Source of the DNA: Pseudomonas marginalis
GTDB taxonomy: Bacteria > Pseudomonadota > Gammaproteobacteria > Pseudomonadales > Pseudomonadaceae
Reading direction: 5' to 3'
Length of the DNA: 64,000 nucleotides
Assembly: GCF_001645105.1 (NCBI RefSeq)
Contig: NZ_LKEG01000034.1
Span: 124,223-188,222, forward strand
This document shows, piece after piece, positions 39,639 through 47,003 of the stretch. Numbering within the stretch: the stretch's first letter is position 1; the number at the start of each line of letters is the position of its first letter. A program made the translations under genes and the position numbers. A model generated the notes under the pieces. It ran no database searches, had not been told where the DNA came from, and saw nothing but the letters and a program-made list of their open reading frames with translations.

Positions 39639-40625
39639 TTGAGCGCTCATTCTCATGATCACGGTCATCACCATGGCCATCACCACCCTCATCACGGTGA
39701 CGAACTAGCCGCCGGCCCATTCCCGTGGCGCCGCATGGCCTGGGCGCTGTTGCTGGTGCTGTTTGCGGTCGCCGCCGCCAGCCTGGTGCAAGTGCGGTCC
39801 GGCGAGGCCACGGTGATTACCCGCTTCGGCAACCCCTCGCGGGTGCTGCTGGAACCGGGCCTGGGCTGGCGCTGGCCGGCGCCGTTCGAAGCGGCGATCC
39901 CGGTGGATCTGCGCCTGCGCACCACTTCCAGCGGTTTGCAGGATGTGGGCACCCGTGATGGCCTGCGCATCATCGTGCAGGCGTACGTGGCGTGGCAGGT
40001 ACAGGGCGATGCGGACAATGTGCAGCGCTTCATGCGCGCCGTGCAGAACCAGCCGGACGAAGCGGCGCGGCAGATTCGTACCTTCGTGGGTTCGGCGCTG
40101 GAAACCACGGCGGCCAGCTTCGACCTGTCGAGCCTGATCAACACCGATGCCAGCCAGGTGCGCATCGCTGATTTCGAAGCGCAGTTGCGCCAGCAGATTG
40201 ATCAACAATTGCTCACGACCTACGGCGTGCGCGTGGCCCAAATCGGTATCGAACGGCTGACCTTGCCGTCGGTGACCCTCACCGCCACCGTCGACCGCAT
40301 GCGCGCCGAGCGGGAAACCATCGCCACCGAGCGCACCGCCGTGGGCAAGCGTGAGGCGGCGCAGATCCGCTCCGCTGCCGAGCGCGATGCACGCATCGTG
40401 CAGGCGGATGCCACGGTGAAAGCCGCCGATATCGAAGCGCAATCGCGGGTCGAGGCCGCGCAGATCTATGGCCGTGCCTACGCCGGCAACCCGCAGCTGT
40501 ATAACCTGCTGCGCTCCCTGGATACCCTGGGCACCGTGGTCACGCCGGGCACCAAGATCATCCTGCGCACCGACGCTGCGCCGTTCCGCGCCTTGGTGGA
40601 CGGGCCGAAGGATGTCCAGCCATGA
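39639..40625 (+). CDS. SPFH/Band-7 (HflC/HflK-like) protein with His-rich N-terminus
   Basis: 328 residues from a TTG start with a good ribosome-binding site (AAGGAG, 8-base spacing). The N-terminus, MSAHSHDHGHHHGHHHPHH, has eleven His in the first nineteen residues, before a single membrane helix (ALLLVLFAVAAASLVQV) and an SPFH domain (GEATVITRFGNPSRVLLEPG). The tail has HflC-like helices (RMRAERETIATERTAVGKRE) and YAGNPQLYNLLRSLDT. The cytoplasmic His tail is well suited to bind Zn, Ni or Cu. Stop overlaps the next start as ATGA. Confidence 0.88.
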   Translation: MSAHSHDHGHHHGHHHPHHGDELAAGPFPWRRMAWALLLVLFAVAAASLVQVRSGEATVITRFGNPSRVLLEPGLGWRWPAPFEAAIPVDLRLRTTSSGLQDVGTRDGLRIIVQAYVAWQVQGDADNVQRFMRAVQNQPDEAARQIRTFVGSALETTAASFDLSSLINTDASQVRIADFEAQLRQQIDQQLLTTYGVRVAQIGIERLTLPSVTLTATVDRMRAERETIATERTAVGKREAAQIRSAAERDARIVQADATVKAADIEAQSRVEAAQIYGRAYAGNPQLYNLLRSLDTLGTVVTPGTKIILRTDAAPFRALVDGPKDVQP

Positions 40626-41656
40626 CCGAGCGTGACAGCCCGGACAGCCCATGGATCCAGGCCGGACGCCTGACATTCCTGGCGTTGTACGCGGTGACCG
40701 TGCTGGCCGCGTTGGCCTGGGCATTTTCCAATGTGCGCCAGATCGACCCGCAGAACCGTGCGGTGGTCCTGCATTTCGGCGCCCTCGACCGTATCCAGAA
40801 TGCCGGGCTGTTGCTGGCCTGGCCGCAGCCGTTCGAGCAGGTGGTGCTGTTGCCGGCCGCTGACCGCGTGATCGAGCGCAGGGTGCAGAACCTGCTGCGT
40901 TCTGACGCGGCGGTCCAGGCCGACCGCGTGGCCACGTTTGCCACGCCGTTGAGTGATGCACTGGCCGGTTCCGGTTACCTGCTGACCGGCGATGCCGGCG
41001 TGGTGCAACTGGATGTGCGGGTGTTTTACAAAGTCACCGAACCTTATGCGTTTGTGCTGCAGGGCGAGCACGTGTTGCCTGCCTTGGATCGACTCGTGAC
41101 CCGCAGCGCCGTGGCCCTCACGGCGGCGCGGGACCTGGACACGATTTTGGTGGCAAGGCCGGAATTGATCGGCACGGATAACGGCGCTGCCGAACGCCGT
41201 GAACGGCTGCGCGGCGACTTGGTGCAAGGCATCAATAAACGCTTGGCGGAGTTGACGTCCACCGGGTTGGGATTGGGTATCCAGGTCACCCGCGTGGATG
41301 TGCAATCGAGCCTGCCAGGCCCGGCGGTGAACGCGTTCAATGCGGTGTTGACCGCCAGCCAGCAGGCCGATAAAGCCGTGGCCAATGCCCGTAACGACGC
41401 GGAAAAACTCACCCAGACCGCCACTCAGCAGGCCGATCGCCTGGTGCAAGTCGCCCACGCCCAGGCCAGCGAACGCCTGGCCAATGCCCAGGCGCAAACT
41501 GCCACCGTCGCCAGCCTGGCCCAGGTAAAAGACCCGGGCCTGATGTTGCGCCTTTACCGCGAGCGCCTGCCGAAGATTCTCGGCCAGGCCGGCTCCGTGA
41601 CCACGGTCGATCCTAAAGACGACTCCCGCTTGATCATCCAGGGAGCCGAACAATGA
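40622..41656 (+). CDS. Third SPFH/Band-7 (HflK-like) protein
   Basis: 344 residues: a membrane helix (FLALYAVTVLAALAWAF), then an SPFH domain (QIDPQNRAVVLHFGALDRIQ, LAWPQPFEQVVLLPAADRV) and a long Ala/Gln coiled coil (LTASQQADKAVANARNDAEKL). The C-terminus resembles HflK (LRLYRERLPKILGQAGSVTTVDPKD). Coupled by ATGA overlaps both to the preceding gene and to the ATPase gene, which argues that the SPFH proteins act directly with the transporter. Confidence 0.88.
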   Translation: MTERDSPDSPWIQAGRLTFLALYAVTVLAALAWAFSNVRQIDPQNRAVVLHFGALDRIQNAGLLLAWPQPFEQVVLLPAADRVIERRVQNLLRSDAAVQADRVATFATPLSDALAGSGYLLTGDAGVVQLDVRVFYKVTEPYAFVLQGEHVLPALDRLVTRSAVALTAARDLDTILVARPELIGTDNGAAERRERLRGDLVQGINKRLAELTSTGLGLGIQVTRVDVQSSLPGPAVNAFNAVLTASQQADKAVANARNDAEKLTQTATQQADRLVQVAHAQASERLANAQAQTATVASLAQVKDPGLMLRLYRERLPKILGQAGSVTTVDPKDDSRLIIQGAEQ

Positions 41657-43539
41657 GCGCACCTATGCTGACCTCCGCCGAGCAGCGCAGCGCTGCCCGG
41701 CAATTGACCCTGGCCATGCTCGCCTTGGGCTTGCTGGTGTTGGGCCTGATATGGCGCTGGCTGGCGCCTGACCAGACCGGCGTGAGTCAATTGCTGCTGG
41801 GCGTCGCGTCGCTCTTGGTGGCCGTGCCGGTGATGCGTTCGGCCTGGTACAGCCTGCGGTTCCCCAGCCTGCACGGGATCACCGACCAACTGATCGCCCT
41901 GGCCATGCTCGGCGCCTGGGCCACGGGTGATCTGCTGACCGCCGCGCTGCTGCCGATCATCATGATCTTTGGCCATGTGCTGGAAGAGCGCAGCGTGATC
42001 GGTTCCCAGGAGGCGATCCATGCCCTGGGCAAACTGACCCGCAGCCATGCGCGGCGGGTGCAGGCTGACGGCAGCATTATCGAAGTGGATAACAGCACGC
42101 TGAATACTGGCGATATCGTCGAAGTGCGCGCCGGTGACCGCGTGCCCGCCGACGGTGTGGTGCTATCGGGGCAGGCGAGCCTGGACACCGCGCCGATCAC
42201 CGGCGAGTCGGTGCCGCTGGAAGCGAGTGTGGGCGTGCAGGTGTTTGGCGGGGCGATCAACCTCGACGGCCTGCTGCGTCTTGAGGTGACCCGCACCGGC
42301 AATGAGTCGACCCTGGGCAAAGTCATCGCGCTGATGCAGAACGCCGAGCGCTCCAAGCCGCCGATCACGCGGTTGCTGGAGCGGTATGCCGGCAGCTATA
42401 TGGTGCTGGTGTTGCTGCTGGCGGCGGTCACCTGGTTTGTGACCAACGACGCCCAGGCGATGCTCGCGGTGCTGGTGGCGGCGTGTCCGTGTGCGTTGGT
42501 GCTGTCGGCGCCGGCCACGGCGATTGCCGGGATCGCCGTGGCGGCGCGGCATGGCATCCTGATTCGCAGCTCGGCGTTCCTTGAAGAGTTGGCGGACCTG
42601 ACCTCGCTGGTGGTCGACAAGACGGGCACCCTGACCTTCGGCACCTTGCGCCTGCACGCCATCGACACCACGGCGCCGGACCGGCAGGTGTTGCTGAACC
42701 TGGCGGCCAGCTTGGGCTCGGCCAGCAGCCACCCGGTCAGCCGGGCGTTGGCGGGGCTGGCGACGCAGGAACAGATGCTGGCGTTGACGGATATTCGCGA
42801 GCGCCAGGGACTGGGCGTCGTGGCGCAGACCGAGCAGGGTGAAGCGGCCTTGGGTCGGCCGGAGTTGTTCGAGCAACTGGGTATCCTCACCACCGCCGTC
42901 CCGAATCACGATGGCCCCATCGCCGGGTTGGCGCTGAACGGGGTGTTTCTCGCTTGGCTGTTGCTGGCCGATAGCGTCAAGCCGGAAGCGCGCCAAGCGC
43001 TGCAAGAGCTGCGTGACCTTGGCCTCGGCCGCCAACTGTTGCTCACCGGCGACCGCCAGAGCGTGGCTGACAGCCTGGCGCTGGAGGTGGGCATCAGCGA
43101 TGTCGAAGCCCAGGCCTTGCCGGAAGACAAGCTCAACCGCGTGCTGGGCGAGATCGGCAGCGGCTTCCGGCCGATGGTGGTAGGGGATGGCATCAACGAT
43201 TCGCTCGCGCTCAAGGCTGGCGTGGTCGGTGTGGCTATGGGCGCGGGCGGGGCGGATATTGCCTTGGCGTCGGCGGATGTGGTGTTGATCGGCAGCGACC
43301 TGCGGCGCCTGGGTACCTGTGTGCGCTTGAGCCGCCAGTGTCGGCAGACGTTGCAGGTCAACGTGATCATCGGCCTGGGCTGGACCTTGGCAATTGTCGT
43401 GTTTGCCGCGTTTGGCTGGTTGGGTGCGGCCGGCGCCATGATCGCGGCGGTGCTGCACAACCTCAGCACCTTGCTGGTACTGGGGAATGCCGGGCGTTTG
43501 CTGCGCTTTCAGGAGCCACTGTTAAAGCTAGAAGATTAA
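41653..43539 (+). CDS. hmtA: P1B-type heavy-metal ATPase, HmtA-like
   Basis: 628 residues. Motifs in order: TGES near 184 (actuator), CPC near 278 in the transport helix, DKTGT near 322 (phosphorylated Asp), SHP near 358, GDGIND near 512. No N-terminal metal-binding domain. The last helices carry LHNLSTLLVLGN rather than the D-x-G of ZntA-type exporters. In P. aeruginosa, HmtA (PA2435) is reported to import Zn and Cu and lies with SPFH genes; this gene's neighbours and the Zur-like box fit an HmtA orthologue or relative. Direction and metal cannot be proved from sequence. Confidence 0.85.
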   Translation: MSAPMLTSAEQRSAARQLTLAMLALGLLVLGLIWRWLAPDQTGVSQLLLGVASLLVAVPVMRSAWYSLRFPSLHGITDQLIALAMLGAWATGDLLTAALLPIIMIFGHVLEERSVIGSQEAIHALGKLTRSHARRVQADGSIIEVDNSTLNTGDIVEVRAGDRVPADGVVLSGQASLDTAPITGESVPLEASVGVQVFGGAINLDGLLRLEVTRTGNESTLGKVIALMQNAERSKPPITRLLERYAGSYMVLVLLLAAVTWFVTNDAQAMLAVLVAACPCALVLSAPATAIAGIAVAARHGILIRSSAFLEELADLTSLVVDKTGTLTFGTLRLHAIDTTAPDRQVLLNLAASLGSASSHPVSRALAGLATQEQMLALTDIRERQGLGVVAQTEQGEAALGRPELFEQLGILTTAVPNHDGPIAGLALNGVFLAWLLLADSVKPEARQALQELRDLGLGRQLLLTGDRQSVADSLALEVGISDVEAQALPEDKLNRVLGEIGSGFRPMVVGDGINDSLALKAGVVGVAMGAGGADIALASADVVLIGSDLRRLGTCVRLSRQCRQTLQVNVIIGLGWTLAIVVFAAFGWLGAAGAMIAAVLHNLSTLLVLGNAGRLLRFQEPLLKLED

Positions 43540-43656
43540 TGTTCAGAAATTTTTGGGGAAGGCTGTAACGCCGTTGGGGGACCTCACTCTAGTGGTGTGT
43601 CGAGACTGAGCAATCCGTTCAGACCGACCCACCTACTGATCGATGAGGACTACACA

Positions 43657-43908
43657 ATGAACATCAAGAATGCTATGTCCGGTGCTGCCCTGGCTATCGC
43701 TGCCGCCACTCTGTTCGCCGGTGTCGCTACCCAGGCACAGGCCGCCGGCGCTACCGTTCATTGCTACGGCGTGACTTCCTGCAAAGGCATGAACGACTGC
43801 AAGACCGCTGAAAACGCCTGCAAAGGCCAGGCTGTCTGCAAGGGCCACGGTTTCAAGGCTATGACCCAGGCTGCCTGCGACGCCGCCGGCGGTAAAGTCG
43901 GCGAGTAA
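43657..43908 (+). CDS. BufA2-like bufferin precursor peptide
   Basis: 83 residues: a clear signal peptide ([20 protein letters not shown] ... QAQAA, cleavage near residue 29) and a short Cys- and Lys-rich mature region. There are six Cys, several in repeated (S/A)CKG-type units (TSCKG, NACKG, AVCKG) and KGHGFK. This matches the BufA2 family of periplasmic bufferins, ribosomally made peptides whose Cys residues are changed by a BufB (MNIO) enzyme into copper-binding heterocycles. A strong site (ATGAGGAC) lies before the ATG. bufB and bufC follow. Confidence 0.85.
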   Translation: MNIKNAMSGAALAIAAATLFAGVATQAQAAGATVHCYGVTSCKGMNDCKTAENACKGQAVCKGHGFKAMTQAACDAAGGKVGE

Positions 43909-43927
43909 GCGCAAGCCGAGTGCAACC

Positions 43928-43950
43928 GCAGCGGCGTTCCCCGCCGCTGC
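43928..43950 (+). other. Hairpin between bufA and bufB
   Basis: GCAGCGGCG (43928-43936) pairs perfectly with CGCCGCTGC (43942-43950) across TTCCC, between the precursor and enzyme genes. It may protect the precursor mRNA or reduce read-through so that peptide outnumbers enzyme. Confidence 0.6.
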
Positions 43951-43973
43951 GGACACGTTTGCAGGAGTCCATG

Positions 43974-44819
43974 ATGGCCACGTCTCTTCCCTTCCTGGGT
44001 TACGGCTTGGGTTTACGCAACGAATACTACGAACAGATCCTTGAACAATCGCCGGCTGTGGATTGGTTCGAGGTGATCTCCGAGAATTACCTGGTCCAGG
44101 GCGGTAAAGCCTTGTACTACCTGGACGCGATCGCCGAGCGTTATCCCCTGGTGATGCACGGCGTGTCCCTGTCCATCGGCGGGCCCCATGCCCTCGATAC
44201 CGATTACCTGAAGCAAATCAAACAGCTCGCCGAGCGAATCCGCCCGGCGTGGGTGTCCGATCACCTGTGCTGGAGTCGCGGCAGCGCGCACCAATTGCAC
44301 GACCTGCTGCCACTGCCTTACACCGAAGAAAGTCTCTACCACGTGGCCGCCCGCGTGCGCCAAGTGCAGGACGCGTTGCAGCGCCCGCTGGTACTGGAAA
44401 ACGTCTCCAGTTATGTGCGCTCCAAGGCGGACGAATTCACTGAGTGGGAATTCCTCAACGCCCTGGCGCATCTGACAGGGTGCCAGTTGTTACTCGACGT
44501 CAACAACGTGTATGTCAGCTCGCGCAACCATGGCTTCGATGCCTGGACGTTTATCCGCAACCTGCCACCGCAGAGCATCCGCCAACTGCACCTGGCGGGG
44601 CATATGGACTATGGCGACTACGTGGTCGACACCCATGACCACCCGGTATGCGATCCGGTGTGGGCGCTCTATCAACAAACGCTTGAGCACCTGGGACCCG
44701 TATCGACGCTACTGGAGCGCGACGACCATTTTCCACCCTTTGAAGATCTGCTCACCGAACTGAGCAAGGCCCGTGAACTGGGGGCCATGGCGTTGGCCAG
44801 GAGAACGTTATGCGCCTGA
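43974..44819 (+). CDS. bufB: BufB-type multinuclear non-haem iron oxidase (DUF692)
   Basis: 281 residues of the DUF692/MNIO family, TIM-barrel enzymes with two or three iron ions that convert peptide Cys residues (as MbnB does for methanobactin). Family motifs: GLGLRNEYYEQIL, WFEVISENY, MHGVSLSIGGP, VSDHLCW, LLDVNNVYVS, HLAGHMDYGDYVVDTHDHPV. The His/Asp/Glu set matches iron ligands. ATG 43974 has AGGAG at 6-base spacing; ATG 43971 is the alternative. The end overlaps bufC by 10 bp. Confidence 0.9.
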   Translation: MATSLPFLGYGLGLRNEYYEQILEQSPAVDWFEVISENYLVQGGKALYYLDAIAERYPLVMHGVSLSIGGPHALDTDYLKQIKQLAERIRPAWVSDHLCWSRGSAHQLHDLLPLPYTEESLYHVAARVRQVQDALQRPLVLENVSSYVRSKADEFTEWEFLNALAHLTGCQLLLDVNNVYVSSRNHGFDAWTFIRNLPPQSIRQLHLAGHMDYGDYVVDTHDHPVCDPVWALYQQTLEHLGPVSTLLERDDHFPPFEDLLTELSKARELGAMALARRTLCA

Positions 44820-45598
44820 CCGATTGGCAGTTGGCCTTCGAGCAGCACCTGTTGTCCGAAACGCCAGTGGCCAACAGTGACTTCGCGGCTACCCTGCTGG
44901 GCGGGCCGACGCTGGATGTGGACGCGGGCCTGGCGATTTACCACAACGCCTATATCTCGCGGTTGCAGGAGGTTTTGCGGCATGACTTCAATGCCATCCG
45001 CTATTGGTTGGGTGATGATGAGTTTGCAACGCTGACCGAGGCCTTTGTGCGCCGTTATCCCTCGGCCCACTACAGTCTGCGTTGGCTAGGGGAGCGTTTC
45101 CCGGCGTTTATCCTTGAGCATCTGGTGGCGGAGCAAAGTGCGCCGCTGGCGGAACTGGCGCGTTTGGAATGGGCGTTTACCCTGGCGTTTGATGCGCCGC
45201 AGGGCAAACCGCTGACGCTGAATGAGATGGCGGTGTTGCCGCCCGAAGCGTGGCCGCTGTTGCAGGTGACCCTGGCGCCGTCGGTGCAGCTGCTGCTGTG
45301 CCATTTCAATACCGTAGCGATCTGGCGTGCGAGTAAGGACGCGTCAGCCTTTCCCGCCAGCCAGGCATTGGCTCCGACCGAAGTCTGCCTGGTATGGCGT
45401 CATCAGAATGTGTGCCATTACCGTAGCCTGGAGCCTGAAGAGGCCTGCGCCCTGGCGGGGATGGTGACGACCGGCTGGAACTTTGCCGAACTGTGCGCAG
45501 CGTTGGCAGTCAGTTACGCAGAGGGTGCGCCACTGCAGGCCGTTACATGGCTGAAACAGTGGGTCCAAGACGGTTTGCTCGAGCGCCGAGCCCCATAG
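44810..45598 (+). CDS. bufC: BufC-type partner protein (DUF2063)
   Basis: 262 residues. The N-terminal DUF2063 domain (LAIYHNAYISRLQEVLRHDFNAIRYWLGDDEF, shown here in part: YHNAYISRLQEVLRHDF) resembles MbnC-like partners that present the precursor peptide to the oxidase. The C-terminal part is a winged-helix-like region (CLVWRHQNVCHYRSLEPEE). Start lies inside the bufB end, so the two are co-translated. No DoxX-type gene, often found with bufferin loci, follows. Confidence 0.87.
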   Translation: MRLTDWQLAFEQHLLSETPVANSDFAATLLGGPTLDVDAGLAIYHNAYISRLQEVLRHDFNAIRYWLGDDEFATLTEAFVRRYPSAHYSLRWLGERFPAFILEHLVAEQSAPLAELARLEWAFTLAFDAPQGKPLTLNEMAVLPPEAWPLLQVTLAPSVQLLLCHFNTVAIWRASKDASAFPASQALAPTEVCLVWRHQNVCHYRSLEPEEACALAGMVTTGWNFAELCAALAVSYAEGAPLQAVTWLKQWVQDGLLERRAP

Positions 45599-45685
45599 GA
45601 GAGCGCTATCAAATCGATAGCCTCCTACTTTGTCTTGGGATGGTCTACCCTCACAGCAGACGTCTGAAACAAGGGGGGATTACTC

Positions 45686-46870
45686 ATGCTCGCGCAACTT
45701 CCACCGGCCTTACAGAATCTTCAGCTACCGCTGCGTCTTCGACTCTGGGACGGCCATGAATTTAACTTGGGCCCCGAGCCCAGTGTGACCATCGTGGTGA
45801 AGGACCCCACGGTCGTGTCCCAACTGACCCATCCAACGCTCGATTCACTGGGCGAAGCCTTCGTGGAGGGAAAATTGGAGCTGGAAGGCTCCATTTCCGA
45901 GGTCATCCGGGTCTGTGACGAATTGAGTCACGCCCTGATCGAGGACGACGAGGGGAGTCGTCCGGTGCGCTCGATCCACGACAAGGCCACTGACGCAGCA
46001 GCCATTTCCTACCATTACGACCTGTCCAATGAGTTCTACCAGCTATGGCTGGATCAGGACATGGCGTACTCCTGCGGTTACTTCGAAACCGGCAGCGAAT
46101 CCATCGACCAGGCCCAACAAGACAAATTTCGCCACCTGTGCCGCAAACTGCGGCTGCAGCCGGGCGAGTATCTGCTCGACGTCGGCTGTGGCTGGGGCGG
46201 GCTGGCACGGTTTGCGGCACGAGAGTTTGGGGTCAGAGTGTTTGGCATCACCCTGAGCAAGGAGCAGTTGGCGCTGGCCCGGGAACGGGTGAAAGCCGAA
46301 GGCCTGGAAGACCAGGTGGACCTGCAACTGCTTGACTACCGTGACCTGCCGCAAGACGGTCGTTTCGACAAAGTCGTGAGCGTGGGCATGTTCGAACACG
46401 TCGGCCACGCCAACCTGGCGGAGTACTGCAAGACGTTGTACGGCGCCGTGCGCGAAGGCGGCCTGGTGATGAACCATGGCATTACCGCCAAGCACACCGA
46501 TGGCCGTCCGGTAGGCCGTGGCGCCGGGGAGTTTATCGAGCGTTATGTGTTCCCTAACGGCGAGCTGCCGCACCTGGCGATGATGACCGCCGAGATCAGT
46601 GAAGTCGGGCTGGAAGTGGTCGACGTCGAAAGCCTGCGCCTCCACTACGCGCGCACGCTGGACCACTGGAGCGAGCGCCTGGAAGACAACCTGGAAGCGG
46701 CAGCGATGAGGGTGCCGGAGCAAGCGTTGCGTATTTGGCGGCTGTACCTGGCCGGTTGCGCGTACGCGTTTGCACGGGGCTGGATCAACCTGCACCAGAT
46801 ACTGGCGGTGAAACCCCATGCCGATGGCAGCCATGAACTGCCGTGGACGCGGGAAGATATCTACCGCTGA
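45686..46870 (+). CDS. cfa: Cyclopropane-fatty-acyl-phospholipid synthase
   Basis: 394 residues. Transfers a methylene group from SAM to unsaturated acyl chains of membrane phospholipids. SAM-binding motif LLDVGCGWGGLARFA near residue 163, with SYHYDLSNEFYQLWLD, MAYSCGYF and VSVGMFEHVGHANL. Its N-terminal domain is shorter than in E. coli Cfa. A short leader without a strong sigma70 promoter precedes it; CFA synthases of Pseudomonas are usually RpoS-dependent, which the sequence alone does not prove here. Confidence 0.95.
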   Translation: MLAQLPPALQNLQLPLRLRLWDGHEFNLGPEPSVTIVVKDPTVVSQLTHPTLDSLGEAFVEGKLELEGSISEVIRVCDELSHALIEDDEGSRPVRSIHDKATDAAAISYHYDLSNEFYQLWLDQDMAYSCGYFETGSESIDQAQQDKFRHLCRKLRLQPGEYLLDVGCGWGGLARFAAREFGVRVFGITLSKEQLALARERVKAEGLEDQVDLQLLDYRDLPQDGRFDKVVSVGMFEHVGHANLAEYCKTLYGAVREGGLVMNHGITAKHTDGRPVGRGAGEFIERYVFPNGELPHLAMMTAEISEVGLEVVDVESLRLHYARTLDHWSERLEDNLEAAAMRVPEQALRIWRLYLAGCAYAFARGWINLHQILAVKPHADGSHELPWTREDIYR

Positions 46871-46895
46871 ATTTCAACACTGTTGGAGATCCAAA

Positions 46896-46984
46896 TGTGG
46901 GAGGGGGCTTGTCCCCGATGACGGTGTGTCAGCTAGCTCATCAGGCACTGATCCTCCGCTATCGGGGGCAAGCCCCCTCCCACA
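46896..46984. repeat. REPIN (two inverted REP elements)
   Basis: Arms 46896-46919 and 46961-46984 (TGTGGGAGGGGGCTTG... and its inverse) differ at one position and flank a 41-base spacer, between the convergent ends of cfa and cls. Confidence 0.85.
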
Positions 46985-47003
46985 TAGTTCACCGCGTCGT
47001 TTG

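Noticed and set aside
18945..46984. Dispersed repeats considered as CRISPR
   Set aside because: Repeats are isolated inverted pairs tens of kb apart with no array or cas genes; they are REP/REPIN elements.
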